This document shows positions 45,501 to 56,787 of a stretch of 64,000 bases of DNA, one piece after another (position 1 is the first letter of the stretch; each line of letters begins with the position of its first letter). The DNA is taken from positions 42,156,752 through 42,220,751 of the forward strand of contig AP025040.1 in NCBI GenBank assembly GCA_036186865.1, in the 5' to 3' direction. The notes under the pieces were generated by a model. That model was not told where the DNA came from, made no database searches, and worked only from the letters and a program-made list of their open reading frames with translations. The DNA is from Eustoma russellianum (Eukaryota; Streptophyta; Magnoliopsida; Gentianales; Gentianaceae). Position numbers and translations under genes: made by a program.

Positions 45501-46053
45501 CCTGTAGTAGACAAAACGAAGGATACATTAGTGCAACACAATGTAACTCACGGGTAAGTTGACTAATGGATAACAATTTAGTGGAAAGACCAGGTACATA
45601 GAGACAATTGTGCAAACTTAGGTTAGAGTTAAGTGAAATGGTCCCGCCTCCAGAGACTGGTATCAAGGTTCCGTTGGCGGTTTCAATATGAGTCTTAGAT
45701 GGAGTGGTCCACTGAGTAAAGTCTTGGGGGTCATTGGTCATAGTGTCTGTTGCACCACTGTCAAGTATCCACGTGGTTTTTGAGGTTGTGGATAAGTTAT
45801 GGGCTGGTTTGAAATTATTTGAGTGGGTAAGGGTGTGGCTGTAATTTTTGGAAAAACAGGGGGTCTGGTTTGAGGTCTCAATTAGTTCTGGGGTGTGAAC
45901 TTGCGATTTTGAAACTTTAGGGGCTGAACCGTGAGTGTTGGGAGTTGAGGGCCTGAAAACGGAACTGCTAGACATTTGGAGGGCTAAACCTGTTGAATAT
46001 GAAACTGAGGGGGTACATTGCATAATATTACGGGGGCATTTTTGTCCAAACAC
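42508..46053 (-). CDS. Element F pol, intact frame
   Basis: A continuous frame of 1181 codons with all copia pol domains. Approximate residues: protease WILDSGATDTMTND (90-105); GAG_pre-integrase LWLWHRRLGHPSLGY (225-240); integrase with HSDVWGPS, VTFVDDFTRMTWVYF, RSDNGGEYVN and PEQNGVAERKNR (280-400). RT has GCRWVYTIKYKADGS, YGIDYIETFSPVAK, FDVKNAFLHGELKEE and CLIIYVDDMIITGDD (705-880). RNase H has VYTDADWAGNLVDRRSTSGY and LSSAEAEFRGIAKGV (1045-1085). The catalytic residues of each domain look intact. The 5' end of the frame is not a true start: pol overlaps gag by 70 nt in the -1 frame, so expression would need frameshifting, or the offset is a mutation. Its stop (TAG) is formed within the first bases of the 3' LTR (TGTTAG). 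Confidence 0.93.
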   Translation of the reverse strand: MFGQKCPRNIMQCTPSVSYSTGLALQMSSSSVFRPSTPNTHGSAPKVSKSQVHTPELIETSNQTPCFSKNYSHTLTHSNNFKPAHNLSTTSKTTWILDSGATDTMTNDPQDFTQWTTPSKTHIETANGTLIPVSGGGTISLNSNLSLHNCLYVPGLSTKLLSISQLTRELHCVALMYPSFCLLQDVCSKKIIGRGIEKDGLYFVADVVQQGRSNLATGTAQHRLWLWHRRLGHPSLGYMKLLFPSLVPSGLTLPCDTCFHAKHTRSTYKLNNTRVKQLFSLVHSDVWGPSPHPTTLGFQYFVTFVDDFTRMTWVYFLKHKSDVFSQFVHFHKMVSTQFHTKIQILRSDNGGEYVNNDLKTFCLDNGILHQTSCSHIPEQNGVAERKNRVLLEMTRAMMLESNVPKSFWPEAVATASYLLNRLPTKILDHRTPLSVLTQHSIVSSVLTLPPKIFGCSVFIHIPSSQRTKLDACADKCVFLGYAMSQKGYRCYNPRIRRIHITMDCTFLEQEYFYSANHVPQGETYGETYDWLHNQNQVEAVPTWQVGDADCTLPGQGIVPTSDPTSDSSADILQNQVNHLPEPVSDFVHIPDNLPTDNFPSLLPVSPVVYETVQDHCIMTAEPGRVLPPRQNRGKPPVRYSPGKVSKGARYPIKSGKSYLSVCEVSIPRTIEEAMSKPEWYATMKEEISALYKNNTWEKVNLPTGKHPVGCRWVYTIKYKADGSIERYKARLVARGYTQTYGIDYIETFSPVAKLDTIRVLFSIAATKSWPLYQFDVKNAFLHGELKEEVYMSAPPGFAGEFTKDEVCRLRRSLYGLKQSPRAWFGRFTSFMRKHDYKQSNGDHTLFIKRKGDRITCLIIYVDDMIITGDDSEEVTRLKEQLFSEFEMKDLGDLRYFLGIEVDRSEHGIFISQRKYILDLLAEVGMVDCKPARAPMLVNQKMEYEEGRSDADFGRYQRLVGKLIYLAHTRPDISFAVGLVSQFMHKPQSHHMEAVMRIIRYLKGIVGRGIWFRNHGHLDIQVYTDADWAGNLVDRRSTSGYFALLGGNLVTWKSKKQKVVALSSAEAEFRGIAKGVMEVLWLRKVLADLGIDVPAPARLFCDNKAAISISENPVQHDRTKHVEIDRHFIKEKIEDSVVELPFVPSEDQLADILTKAVAGRAFDETLTKLGVEDSPSQLEGEC
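42514..42526 (-). other. Element F polypurine tract
   Basis: CTTGAGGGGGAG on the minus strand directly before the 3' LTR. Confidence 0.85.
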
Positions 46054-47177
46054 GTAAAGGTTGGGTTGGGGTTAAAAACCCCAACCCTAGTACCTCCCAT
46101 TTCGGCTGCCATTTCTGAGAAGCCCTCTCCTTCTTCGTTTTGAGCAATTACGGCTGCAGCCATTCCTCGTCCCTTGCCTCCTTCAACCTGCTTCTGTTTA
46201 CCCTCATACCACTTAGGGTATCCTACTATCTGGAAGCAATTCTCTCGGGTGTGCCTTCGTTGGCCGCAATGAGTGCAAACAAGGGCTTCCTTGTCTTCGA
46301 CCTTGCGTCCACCAGATTTGGAGATGCCTCTGCCTCTCCCAGTCCCTCGTTCTTGGCCATGGCCTTTGGTAGCCGTGATTGGTGTTGCCAGGCCATGGCC
46401 TATCCCCTGTGATGAGTCTTCTGAGGGGATCCTCTGCAAGACTGCCGTCCTTTCTTCTGCCCGATAAACCTCTCTGTACGCTGCTTCTAACGTGGGTAAA
46501 GGTTCTCTTTTTAGCAAATCATTTTTTTCATTGTTAAATTTCTCATCAATTGCTGTCAAAAACTGATACAATCGTTAAGCCTCCATTTTTTGGTTGTAAG
46601 TATTGATGTCCACTGAGCAATGCATCGGATTGGGCTCTTGTGCATCTATGGCTGTCCATAGATCCTGTAGCTTGCTCCATACTGACTCAACGTTGCTACC
46701 TCCTTGTCGGACTAGACTTGCCCGTCGATGAAGATCGTATACTCTCAGTGAATCGGCCCCTGATCCATATGTTAGAGCCAATCCATCCCATAAGGCTTTA
46801 GCAGTGGGATATCTCGTAACATTAACCACTAAAGATGGTTCAAGGGTTTGTATTATCTAGGTGAACACAGCATTGTCTGCCTGTTCCCAGTTTGGAAATT
46901 CCGGATCTGTTGGTTGGGGTGGAGGAGGAACACCTGTGAGGTGATGTCTCCTCCCCCTCCCAATAATGGCACGGAGAACCAAAGGTGCCCACACGGCATA
47001 GTTGCTGCCGTTTAGCTTTACTGAAATGGACAAATTCTCAGTATGAATTTGTACTGCTGAGACCTGATTTTTATTTGATGTTGATCTTGATGGTGTGTTT
47101 TGCAGGATGTTAGCCACCTGCACTGCTAAATCTGTGAGGCTGGGAATTTTTGGTTCACTGGCTTCAGGGTTTGACAT
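45984..47177 (-). pseudogene. Element F gag
   Basis: ATG at 47175-47177 opens MSNPEASEPKIPSLTD. Gag blocks LSISVKLNGSNYAVWAPLVL, YPTAKALWDGLALTYGSGAD, SVWSKLQDLWTAIDAQEPNP and the CCHC knuckle CTHCGQRRHTRENC follow, then a Gly-rich RNA-binding-like stretch (GHGQERGTGRGRGISKSGGR). Two stops lie in one frame: TAG at 46857-46859, where relatives have tryptophan, and TAA at 46572-46574. The C-terminal 70 nt overlaps pol in another frame. The stops prevent full Gag, so supply in trans would be needed. Confidence 0.88.
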
Positions 47178-47340
47178 TTTTGTTGGACTGGTAAGGTTGC
47201 AGTATTCCTGCACTGGTTACAGCCACAAACGGCTGAGATTGGTATGGCCGGGAAAGGTATGGCCGGTAGGTAACTCAGGCAATGATGAGTATTTTTCTGA
47301 GCCTATACTCAGAAAAACATTTTCAGGGTGGGATGAACCC

Positions 47341-47352
47341 GCTCTGATACCA
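47341..47352 (-). other. Element F primer binding site
   Basis: TGGTATCAGAGC on the minus strand directly abuts the 5' LTR end. Confidence 0.92.
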
Positions 47353-47576
47353 TGTTAATAATCAGAGAAACAATTTCTGGGAAAACTGTATGTTTTCATT
47401 CATATTTTTCACGATACACTGCACCTACTTCTTATACAACTCATGGCCTACTCTATAAGGTAAATAATCAATCAGCATAAATGTACAAATCACTATCCCT
47501 ATAATCACGTCCCTACAATTACGTTTCTTAATTACACAATCAATTCTAACTATGGTAAATATTCTATTTCCTAACA
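47353..47576 (-). repeat. Element F 5' LTR
   Basis: A complete 224-bp LTR, TGTTAATAATCAG...CTAACA on the plus strand. Confidence 0.92.
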
Positions 47577-48111
47577 CTATGCACATATATGTGTTGAAAT
47601 TGATCTAAGAAAACCATTAGTATCTAGAGTGTGTTTGAATGGTAAAATATTTGCAGTGGAGTATGAGAGATTGAACATGATATGTTTTCGATGTGGACAT
47701 TATGGTCATGCCATGGATGAATATGGCGGCGATGAGGTTGAAGGAGGTTTAAAAAAGGATCCAACTGTGGATAAAAATTGCGGGTTGAACACTTCGGAAC
47801 CATTTTGCCCCTGGATGGTGGCAACAAATAATAGAGGACGTAGGGCACCTACATTGCTTGATACAATGGGAAAACAAGAGCTAAGACAAAATACCATGCC
47901 ATGGCCGAGAGAGGGTCAACATCAACTCCAAAATGCAGCTTTACGTATAGGGCAATCAAGTGGATCTCGTTTTGATCTTCTTAGTGAACAGGACATGGAA
48001 GTTGAACCTGATAACCCAGAAGAAACATTGGCGAATGGACTTCAACAGGTGCAAGATAAGGTCCTAAAGTGGTCTTCCAAGCTACTCGGAAGGGAGACAG
48101 TATCCGGGTAA
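47577..48111 (+). pseudogene. LINE H ORF1, second part
   Basis: The sequence continues ORF1 after element F with HICVEIDLRKPLVSRVCLNG, KIFAVEYERLNMICFRCGHY and GHAMDEY. In the CCHC-like knuckle the last cysteine is replaced by tyrosine (CFRCGHYGHAMDEY). A Gln/Asp-rich tail runs to TAA at 48109-48111. The 48112-48589 stretch up to ORF2 has no further recognised coding; it is probably the ORF1 tail and spacer. Confidence 0.85.
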
Positions 48112-48589
48112 AAGAAAGGAAAAACAAAAGAGCGCAAATGCAGGATATTTCCAATCTTAACGTCAGCATTGATTATAAGGGAGGTGAAAATCAAAAACTA
48201 ACAACACAATCAAGCTCCAGATGAGCGTTCTCAAGAGGCAGGGGATCCTCTAGACGTACTAGGGGAGGTGCCATTGGATTGTCTTCTTTACGCGATATTA
48301 CAAATGAGGTACCACCCAAACTTAAGATGCATATAGGAAACCAGTCATCTACTCTTGAATGGCCAAGCTTACACATAAATCGAAAAGACAATCACTCAGG
48401 GGTTAAGACAAACAACATCAAACAACACCCTCCTGATGATTATATGGTGTAAGGGGATGATGGTACCCCTAATGCTGAAACAAGTGGGGAGTGATGGGCG
48501 ATGCAAAATCTTTGGATGCAAGCTCTATTGGTATGGATATTGGACCTATGATGGGGGTTAAAACCATCACCCACCATTAATGTTTCCAA

Positions 48590-51346
48590 ATGGTGACTAT
48601 TTTTGCATGGAATTTCCGGGGAGCGGCCTCTCGGGAGTTCAAGACAGCCTTAAAAGAGTATTTGTGTATGTACAATTCGGACGTGCTGTTTCTCATGGAA
48701 ACAAGTTTGCACAGTACAAAAGGTGAGTGGATTCTAGATGCTTTTCATTTTAAAATTTGCAGCGGTAGAAACTAAAGGTTTTTCTGGTGGACTCTAGTGT
48801 TTTTGGGATGAGGAGAAGGTGCAACTCAAAGTTTGTGGGTTTACAACTCAGATGCTGTTAATGGGCATCCCACAAGAAGGTAAAACATTATGGCTTCTTT
48901 CTCTAACCTATGCTTCACCGGTTGACGCTTTAAGAGAAACCTTTTGTGAGTACGTCGAACAACTCCGCCACTACGTTCATTTTCCATGGTGTATGATTGG
49001 TGACCTTAATCAAGTAATGCGCACAGATGATAAAGACGGTGGCAGGAGGGTTGTCAGATATAATGTAGAAAGGATGAAGCGAATGATGACACTATGTGGT
49101 TTCACTAAGATGGATTCGGGACCCAGGTTTGCATGGACAAACAACAACCTTGGTTCCCGTAGGATCTAGAAAAGATTGGACTAGTGCTGGGGCAACGAAG
49201 ACTGGCATGATTTAATCCATGAGGCGAGTCTACGCCACATTACCCGTGTACACTCCGATCATCATCCTCTTTTGCTTGAAACAACTAGCCATGGCACTCG
49301 AAACTAAATGTTAAGGACAATAAAATTCCATTCTAACTGGATGGATCATAGAGACTTTGAAGGTTTTATAAACAACGCGTGGCTCTCCATCCCAAATGAC
49401 TTGAGTTCTACAATTGAAGTATTTAGCCAAAGGCTTCGGATTTGGAGTAGAGATGTGTATGGCATATTGTTTGCGAAGAAAAGAAGATGTGAAGCGAGAC
49501 TTGGGGAATCCAAACAGCCTTATGCCTAAGACCATCACATTTTTTAACAAGACTTGAAACCGAACTACAACAAGAATATGGAGAACTACTTAAGCAAGAG
49601 GAATCCTTTTTGCAACAAAATTCACATCTACAATGGCTCTCTCAAGGTGAGAGAAATTCAAGATTCTTCTACAAATCAATGAAGCCATATGTGAGAAAGA
49701 AGAAAATTATTGCCCTCAAAAATAGTACCAGCGAATGGGTCACAAATGAGGAGGAACTACAACGCATGGTTCACCACTTCTATGTTGAGTTATACTCGGA
49801 TGATACCCAACACCATTTACAGTTGTAGGAGGAAAACTTTATCGTGAATTTTCAGCTGCTGCCCCATGGTGACAAGAGGCTACTAACTCACCCAATATCG
49901 TGTAGAGAAGGGCAGAATGTCGTATTTCAAATAGGATCTCACAAAACCCCGGGCCAGATGGACTCCCATCTGACTTCTACCAACGAAATTGGGGAATTGT
50001 GGGACCATAAATTGTTCAATTTATTTGTGCTGCATTTAAGGAGAAGAAGTTTCCAGCCCATATGAGTAAAACTCTTATAACATTGATCCCCAAAGTCAAT
50101 ACCCCTGAAAATGTAAACCAGTTGCGTCCTATTGCATTGACTAATGTGGTGACAAAGATAATAACAAAAGTGATAGCGAACAGATTAAAAATCATCATGC
50201 CCATGTTGGTCGACCAAACACAAAGTGCATTCACCCCGGGAAGACAATCAGCATAAAATATTATCATCGCCCAGGAAATCATCCACACGATGCGGTATAA
50301 GCAGGGGAAGAAACAATGATGATTGTGAAAGTAGATTTAGAGAAGATGTACGATAGGGTGAGCTGGAGTTTTTTGAGGAAGGTTTTGTGTGCTGCAGGTT
50401 TTGGTGCGGATCTTACCGAGCTAATCATGAATTGCATTACTTCGACGAAATTATCATGATTTGGAATGGCTAGAGTCTTGAAGAATTCCAGCCTTCTCGG
50501 GGCATCCGTCAGGGCGATCCATTGGCTCCATATTTGTTTCTCCTTTGCATGGATATTTTGAGCCAGAAAATCAAAAAATCAGTGGCAGAGAAAAAGTGGA
50601 TTCCAGTTTCGGCCTCTTGGGGTGGACCAACTTGTTCACATATCTTTTTTGCCGATGATTTTTTACTATTTAGAGAGACAACTGAGACACAAGCGGAAGT
50701 CATGGAGGCAGTGCTAGCCGATTTTTGTAGCATCTTGGGTCAAAAGGTAAGTTTGGCAATGTCGTTTTTTATGTCTCAAAAAATACTTCCCCAACCGTCT
50801 TCACCACGGTTTGAGGATGCAGGACGGATGATATTGGAAAATATTTGGGGGTCCAATGCTTCACCGTGGAGCTAGGGCGAGCACTTATGATTTTCTCATA
50901 GACAATATCCAAAGTAAGCTTAGCTTATGGAAAGCTAGGCTTGTGTCACATACATCTAGAAGTATACTCATCCAATCCATGCTCAACGCTCTCCCTTCCT
51001 ACATTATGCAAATAGCTGAAATCTTGTCTTAGTATTATATAATATGGAGAAATATATTCGGAGCTTTTTCTGGAATGAGTTAGGTGGAAGCAAACATGTA
51101 CACTTCTTGGCTTGGGACAAGATTTGTAAGCCGAAAGATCAAGGTGGCTTAGGCTTCAAAAATCTTAGAAAAATGAATTTAGAACTGCTGACTAAGTTGC
51201 GCGTACAAATGTTTACCCAAAGGGATAGACTATGGGTGAAGATGCTTTGGGCCAAATATGGTTTCCCGCTCGCGGAACACAAAACACGAAGAGCCACAAA
51301 GACGTGGCGGAGTATCGTGAAGTGTAATAAATTACTTAGAGAAGGG
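48590..51346 (+). pseudogene. LINE H ORF2: endonuclease and RT
   Basis: ATG 48590 starts MVTIFAWNFRGAASREFKTA, the start of the AP-type endonuclease (WNxRG). VLFLMETSLHS near 48690, CMIGDLNQVM near 48990 and SGPRFAWTNNN near 49120 are further endonuclease blocks. RT follows at about 49840-51043 in changing frames, with TLITLIPKVNTPENVNQLRP, IALTNVVTKIITKVIANRLK, DQTQSAFTPGRQSA, VKVDLEKMYDRVSWSFL and the catalytic FADDFLLF (near 50645). The thumb region ends in FFWNELGGSKHVHFLAWDKI and PKDQGGLGFKNLRKMN. Element G enters after KLLREG. Many stops break it; function is lost. Confidence 0.88.
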
Positions 51347-52003
51347 TGTTGATGATCAAAATTGTGATGAAAGTGAAGCTCAACATAACATGGCAAAGAA
51401 GGCTGAGCTTGATGATGATGGTGGTGCAATCCGAGATGACAGTAAAGATTGAATCCGATTGGTGGGTTCATATGTGTAATCATCTTATTGGTTGCACCAA
51501 TGTGACGAGGATTGCGATTCAAGAGCGGGAGATCGAAGGGAGTAGGAAGAAAGACGGATGGTTCAGTTGGCACGGGTGGTGGAAAGCCAACGGGGGAAAG
51601 AGCCAGCTCCAGGACGCGGGAAGCAGTTTAAATGGGGGGATTTTACCGTTGTGCCCTTATGTGTAAACGGGGTAGTTAGTTTAGAATAGGGGCATTCTTG
51701 TAATTTCGCAGTAGGCAGTTATTTTCTTTCTTCTTCAGCTTGCTTTATATGGTCCGTTCGACAAAATTAGAAGGCGTGAGGAATTCTGAGTTTTGTGATT
51801 TGATTCAAGCGTTGAGTTCATTTTTCCTTTCCTTTCGTGCTCTCTAGTTGCTCTCCTCACGGGAGCATTGTATTTCCTTGATTAAGTTTGTTGTTTTTAG
51901 TTTGATCAAACACACATTTGTGTTCTTGCTTCGTGTTCGTTGTTTGATCACAGCACCTGAATTGTGCTGTGCTACTTTGCTCGAACGTATTTGAATTTTC
52001 ACA
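51347..52003 (+). repeat. Element G 5' LTR
   Basis: 657 bp, TGTTGATGATCAAAATTGTG to GAATTTTCACA. A TATA-like GCTTTATATGG lies near 51740. Confidence 0.95.
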
Positions 52004-52015
52004 TGGTATCAGAGA
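52004..52015 (+). other. Element G primer binding site
   Basis: TGGTATCAGAGA abuts the LTR; eleven of twelve bases match the Met-tRNA complement. Confidence 0.9.
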
Positions 52016-52049
52016 GATTTTGTTATGTCTGATGAATTTTGGTAGTTTC

Positions 52050-55000
52050 ATGACGAATGTTCAGAATTCACCAAGTTCCTCAAATAGAGCAGTAAATTTT
52101 GTGCCTACGGATCCCACAGATGATTCGTTGTATTTGCACCCAAGTGACAACCCCTCACTTGTGCTCGTTCAGCCTCTGCTTGATGGAAACAACTTCCATA
52201 GTTAGAGCAGAGCCTTCAGGAGAGCCTTGGAATCGAAGAATAAGGTAGGCTTCGTCACAGGTATGATCCCCAAACCTTCTGAATTAGATCGTAAGTACAT
52301 AGCCTGGACCAGAGCAAATAATATGGTTGCATCGTGGATTGTTAACTCTGTAATACCTTCGATTGGTCAAAGCATTATGTGGTTTGATAATGCCTGTGAT
52401 ATATGGAGTGATTTGAAGCACAGATATGGTAATGCGGATGTGTTTAGGATGTCTGATCTGCAAGAGCAATTTTATGCTACTAGGCAGGAAACTAGCTCAG
52501 TCACAGAGTATTACACTCGGTTGAAAGTTATATGGGAAGAATTGATGGTACTTCGTTCCATCCCGAATTATGTGTGCAATAGGTGTACTTGTAATGTCTC
52601 TGCACAAATTAACAAATTCATTGAGGATGACTATGTAATCAGATTTATTAAGGGATTAAATGATGAATTTGAACCTGTGAAGTCACAGGTTCTGTTGATG
52701 AGTCCATTACCTGATCTGAAATCCACCTTTGCAATGGCAGTGAAGTTAGAAAGGAAATTGAACTACTCTTCGGTGCAAGGTACGTTTACTAATAATCCCT
52801 CAATGGTCATGACTGCTGATGGTGGTTATAAGAATGCTCCCTATGGGCAGAAACCTGCCAGTTCAGAGTCTGGTGCAGGTTGGCACAGATCGTTTGGCAG
52901 GGGTTTCAAGAAGGACTTTCAGAAACCTTCTTCGTATAATTCTAAGGCACCTGTGTGTACCTTTTGCAATTTGATAGGACACACCGTAGATAGATGTTAT
53001 AAGAAACATGGTTTTCCACCTGGTTATAAGCCCAAAAGTATGGTGAATTGTGTTGAAAATGAGAATTACAGTGGTAGGGAAGCAGATTCATACAGCCAAG
53101 GGCAGTGTGATCAGTACCAAAGTGGTGATGGTGTGCATGATGACTTGATGGGTGCACCTTCACAGATGGCTCCATCACTCACACTTGAGCAATATGATCA
53201 ACTCATGAGACTGTTGCAGGAGAAAAAGGAAAGGAGACATGAAGATGGCTGTGGACACAATGATGAGGCCAAGGGGCACCATGCCGTGATGTCAGCTCAG
53301 CAGACTAGTGTCTCTGCCAAGCAGCCAGGTAATGGTCCTCTTTATGATTCATGCATATGGATATTGGACTCTGGTGCTACAGACCATATATGTCATTCCT
53401 TGTCTTTGTTCAGCTCACATCATCCAGTATCCTCTGTATCAGTCAAACTTCCAAACAATAACCTTGCCCCAGTCACTCATGTTGGTACAATCAACATCAA
53501 TCCACTCCTGACACTTAAAAACGTCCTACATGTTCCTTCTTTCTCCTTCAACTTGTTGTCACTCAGCCAGCTTACAAAAACTGGTAACATAGATCTGATC
53601 TTTCACTCTGATGTCTGTCTACTTCAGGACCATTTCAGCAAGAAGACGATTGGTTTAGCTGAAGTTAGACAAGGATTATACCATATGAAAATTCAGAACA
53701 GCATTTCCCAGGCTCATGCTGTTGTCTCAGATCCATCCCTTTCATATCTCTGGCATTCAAGACTTGGACATCCCTCTCACTCCAGACTTCAAGAAATCAG
53801 CAAATCTGACCCTCTTGTATCAGTTCCCTCACATCCCTCAGCATGTACTATATGTCCATTAGCTAAACAGAAAAGAGCTCCATTTGGCATTTCTCATTCA
53901 GTTTCTGACTCTTCTTTTTGTCTTGTACATATGGACATATGGGGTCCCTACAAACATCCCACATTGTATAAACAGCACTACTTTCTTACCATTGTTGATG
54001 ACTACTCTAGATATTGCTGGGTGTATCTAATGAAGTCTAAAGCAGAAACTAGGAGCATCATTGAAAGTTTTTGCGTATATGTCAATGTCCAGTTTGAGAA
54101 ACACATAAAAGTCATAAGGACTGATAATGGGATTGAATTTAAGATGAATCCGTTTTATGCATCAAAAGGCATTGTGCACCAAACCAGCTGTGTATATACA
54201 CCACAGCAAAATGGACTGGTAGAACGAAAGCATCAACATATTCTTAATGTTGCTAGAGCCCTGAAGTTCTAGGCACATCTGCCAGCCATGTATTGGGGGT
54301 TCTGCGTACAACACGCAGTATACCTCATCAATTTGACCCCATCACCTCTTCTTAACCATAGAACCCCTTTCCAGAAACTCTACGACAAGAGCCCCTCATA
54401 CAGTCACCTCAAAATATTCGGTTGCTTATGCTTTGAAACAACTGTTAACCCGTCCAAAGAGAAATTCACTCCCAGAGTAAGGAAGAGTGTCTTCCTTGGA
54501 ATCTCACATACCACAAAGGGCTATATATTGCAAGACTTGATTACCAAAGAAGTTTTCATATCCAGAGATGTAACCTTTCATGAAAATGTGTTTCCCTTCA
54601 AGGAAAGGGGCACAAGGGAGTCAGTTCCAAACCCTTCAACCTCTACAAATTACCTTTCAATACCAACGCTTTCTTCGCAGACAAGCCAACCTCACTCCTA
54701 TGATCTCCATGAGCCACAAATCCACGTGCCATCCTTTGAATCTCAAGATGATTTCACTCACGCATCTAAAAACCAAGTTCCAATCAATGACATGGCCAGT
54801 GTGCCATCATGCCCACATGATACACCACAAGAGCCTACTTCCCCAAATCTTGACTGTCATATTCCAGTAACACTCAGCGCTGACCCATCTCCAGAAATAG
54901 CCATCAAGTCCATCCATGTTGACATACCTATCACGAGACCTAACCGTGCAAGGCAACCTCCTAAGTATCTTGACCAGTATTATTGCAATCTTGCTGATGC

Positions 55001-56787
55001 ATTTGAAAATAATTTACATCCCAAGCCACTGTCTTCTTCAAGACTCACTACCCCTCATCCTCTACATGATTACATTTCGTTTGATTCCTTAGCACCAAAG
55101 TACAAAGCATATGCATTAAATATAAGCAGGTACACAGAGCCTGACTCCTTTGCAGAGGCATGCCAGTCTCCTGAATGGCAGAAGGCAATGGATGAGGAGA
55201 TTGCAGCGCTTGAAAGTAATAATACGTGGATCTTAGCAAAACTTCCTCCTGGAAAAAAGGCCATTGGGTGCAAATGGGTGTATAAGCTTAAGTACAAGCC
55301 TGATGGCTCCATAGAAAGACATAAGGCTCGGTTAGTTGCCAAGGGGTATACACAGCAACTCGGAGTGGATTACCAGGATACCTTTTCTCCAGTGGCTAAG
55401 ATGACCACAGTACGGATGGTGTTGGCATTGACATCTAAGCCTGGGTGGTATGTGCACCAGCTGGATGTGAACAATGCATTTTTGCACGGGGATCTACATG
55501 AGGAGATATACATGTCTGCACCTCCTGGGCTATTAGTAGGGGACGGTGATGTGGTTTGCAGATTGCAAAAATCCTTATATGGCTTGAAACAAGCAAGCAG
55601 AGAATGGAATGCAAGGCTAACTGACTTTCTGATTTCATTGGGTTTTATCCAGTCAAGGAATGATTACACTTTGTTCACTAGATCATCTGGGGAGTCCTTG
55701 TTAATATTGGTTGTGTATGTTGATGACGTGATTGTAGCTAGCAAGAATTTAAGCGAAATTGAAAAGGTGAAGAGAGCATTGGATTCAGAATTCCGTATCA
55801 AGAACTTAGGGGAGTTGAAATACTTTCTTGGAATCGAGGTAGCTAGATCACGAATGGGTACAGTCATCAATCAGAGGAAATATACGTTGCAACTACTGGA
55901 GCAGGTAGGATTTCTGGGGTGCAAGCCTGCGCATTCTCCCATGGAGAGTCATGTGAAGTTATTTCGAGGTGATTCTGAGCCTATGGATGACATTACGGGC
56001 TACAGAAAACTCGTTGGCAAGCTGATATATCTCACCATCACACGGCCAGACATAGCCTTTAGCGTACAACAACTAAGTCAGTTTTTGAACTGCCCCACGA
56101 TCAACCATTGGAAAGGCGTACATAGAGTGTTAAGATATCTGAAAAACTCTATTGGACAAGGCATTTTGTTGTCAAATTCTGGAGAGCTCAGGCTAAAAGG
56201 GTTCGTGGACTCGGTTTGGGCAGGGGTGCCAAGACACGAGAAGGTCAATCACGGGGTACTGCATGTTTCTTGGAGACAGTTTGATATCGTGGAAGGCCAA
56301 GAAGCAAACCACGGTCTCACGCTCATCAGCAGAAGCTGAGTATCGGGCTATGGCATTAGCAGCGTGTGAGGTGCAGTGGTTGATTTATCTAGCGAAGGAT
56401 CTTGGCTTGTCTAGGCAGGAGCCTGTTGAGCTCTTTTGTGATAGCAAAAGTGCATTGTACATCGCAGAGAACCCGGTCTTTCATGAACGCACGAAGCATA
56501 TCGAAATTGATTGCCATATTGTGCGAGATAAGGTGTTGCAGGGCACTGTTAAGCTCATGCCGATCAAAACAGAATTTCAGCTTGCAGACATCTTCACCAA
56601 AGCGTTGGATCATAAGAGGATGGTGATGCTACTTCAGAGGATGGGGATACATAACATCTATAGCAAGCCACGCTTGAGGGGGGGTGTTGATGATCAAAAT
56701 TGTGATGAAAGTGAAGCTCAACATAACATGGCAAAGAAGGCTGAGCTTGATGATGGTGGTGCAATCCGAGATGACAGTAAAGATTGA
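52050..56787 (+). pseudogene. Element G gag-pol polyprotein
   Basis: ATG at 52050 opens gag, with YLHPSDNPSLVLVQPLLDGN, WSDLKHRYGNADVFRMSDLQ and the knuckle CTFCNLIGHTVDRCYKKH (a C-x2-C-x4-H-x4-C pattern). The protease is WILDSGATDHICHS, then LWHSRLGHPSHS. Integrase has VHMDIWGPY, VDDYSRYCWVYL, RTDNGIEFK and PQQNGLVERKHQH. RT has GCKWVYKLKYKPDGS, LDVNNAFLHGDLHEE and VVYVDDVIVASKN. RNase H has SSAEAEYRAMALAA. TAG stops at 52203-52205 (a tryptophan position) and 54270-54272 (a glutamine position in relatives) interrupt the frame. One extra G near 56222 shifts it, and RNase H reads DSVWAG where DSDWAG is usual. The last 103 bp of the frame lie inside the 3' LTR. Confidence 0.93.
56673..56684 (+). 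other. Element G polypurine tract
   Basis: CTTGAGGGGGGG directly precedes the 3' LTR. Confidence 0.88.

Larger units (their letters stand above)
42310..47576 (-). mobile_element. Copia element F
   Basis: A compact Ty1/copia element (about 5.27 kb) on the minus strand, with short LTRs (224 bp on the right, about 204 bp on the left). It is inserted in LINE H ORF1. The left LTR has lost about 20 terminal bases, together with part of the target duplication: CTATG follows the right end at 47577-47581, and only CTA remains on the left (42307-42309). The LTRs differ at about three positions in 204, so it is fairly young. Pol is open over its whole length; gag has two stops. Confidence 0.92.
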
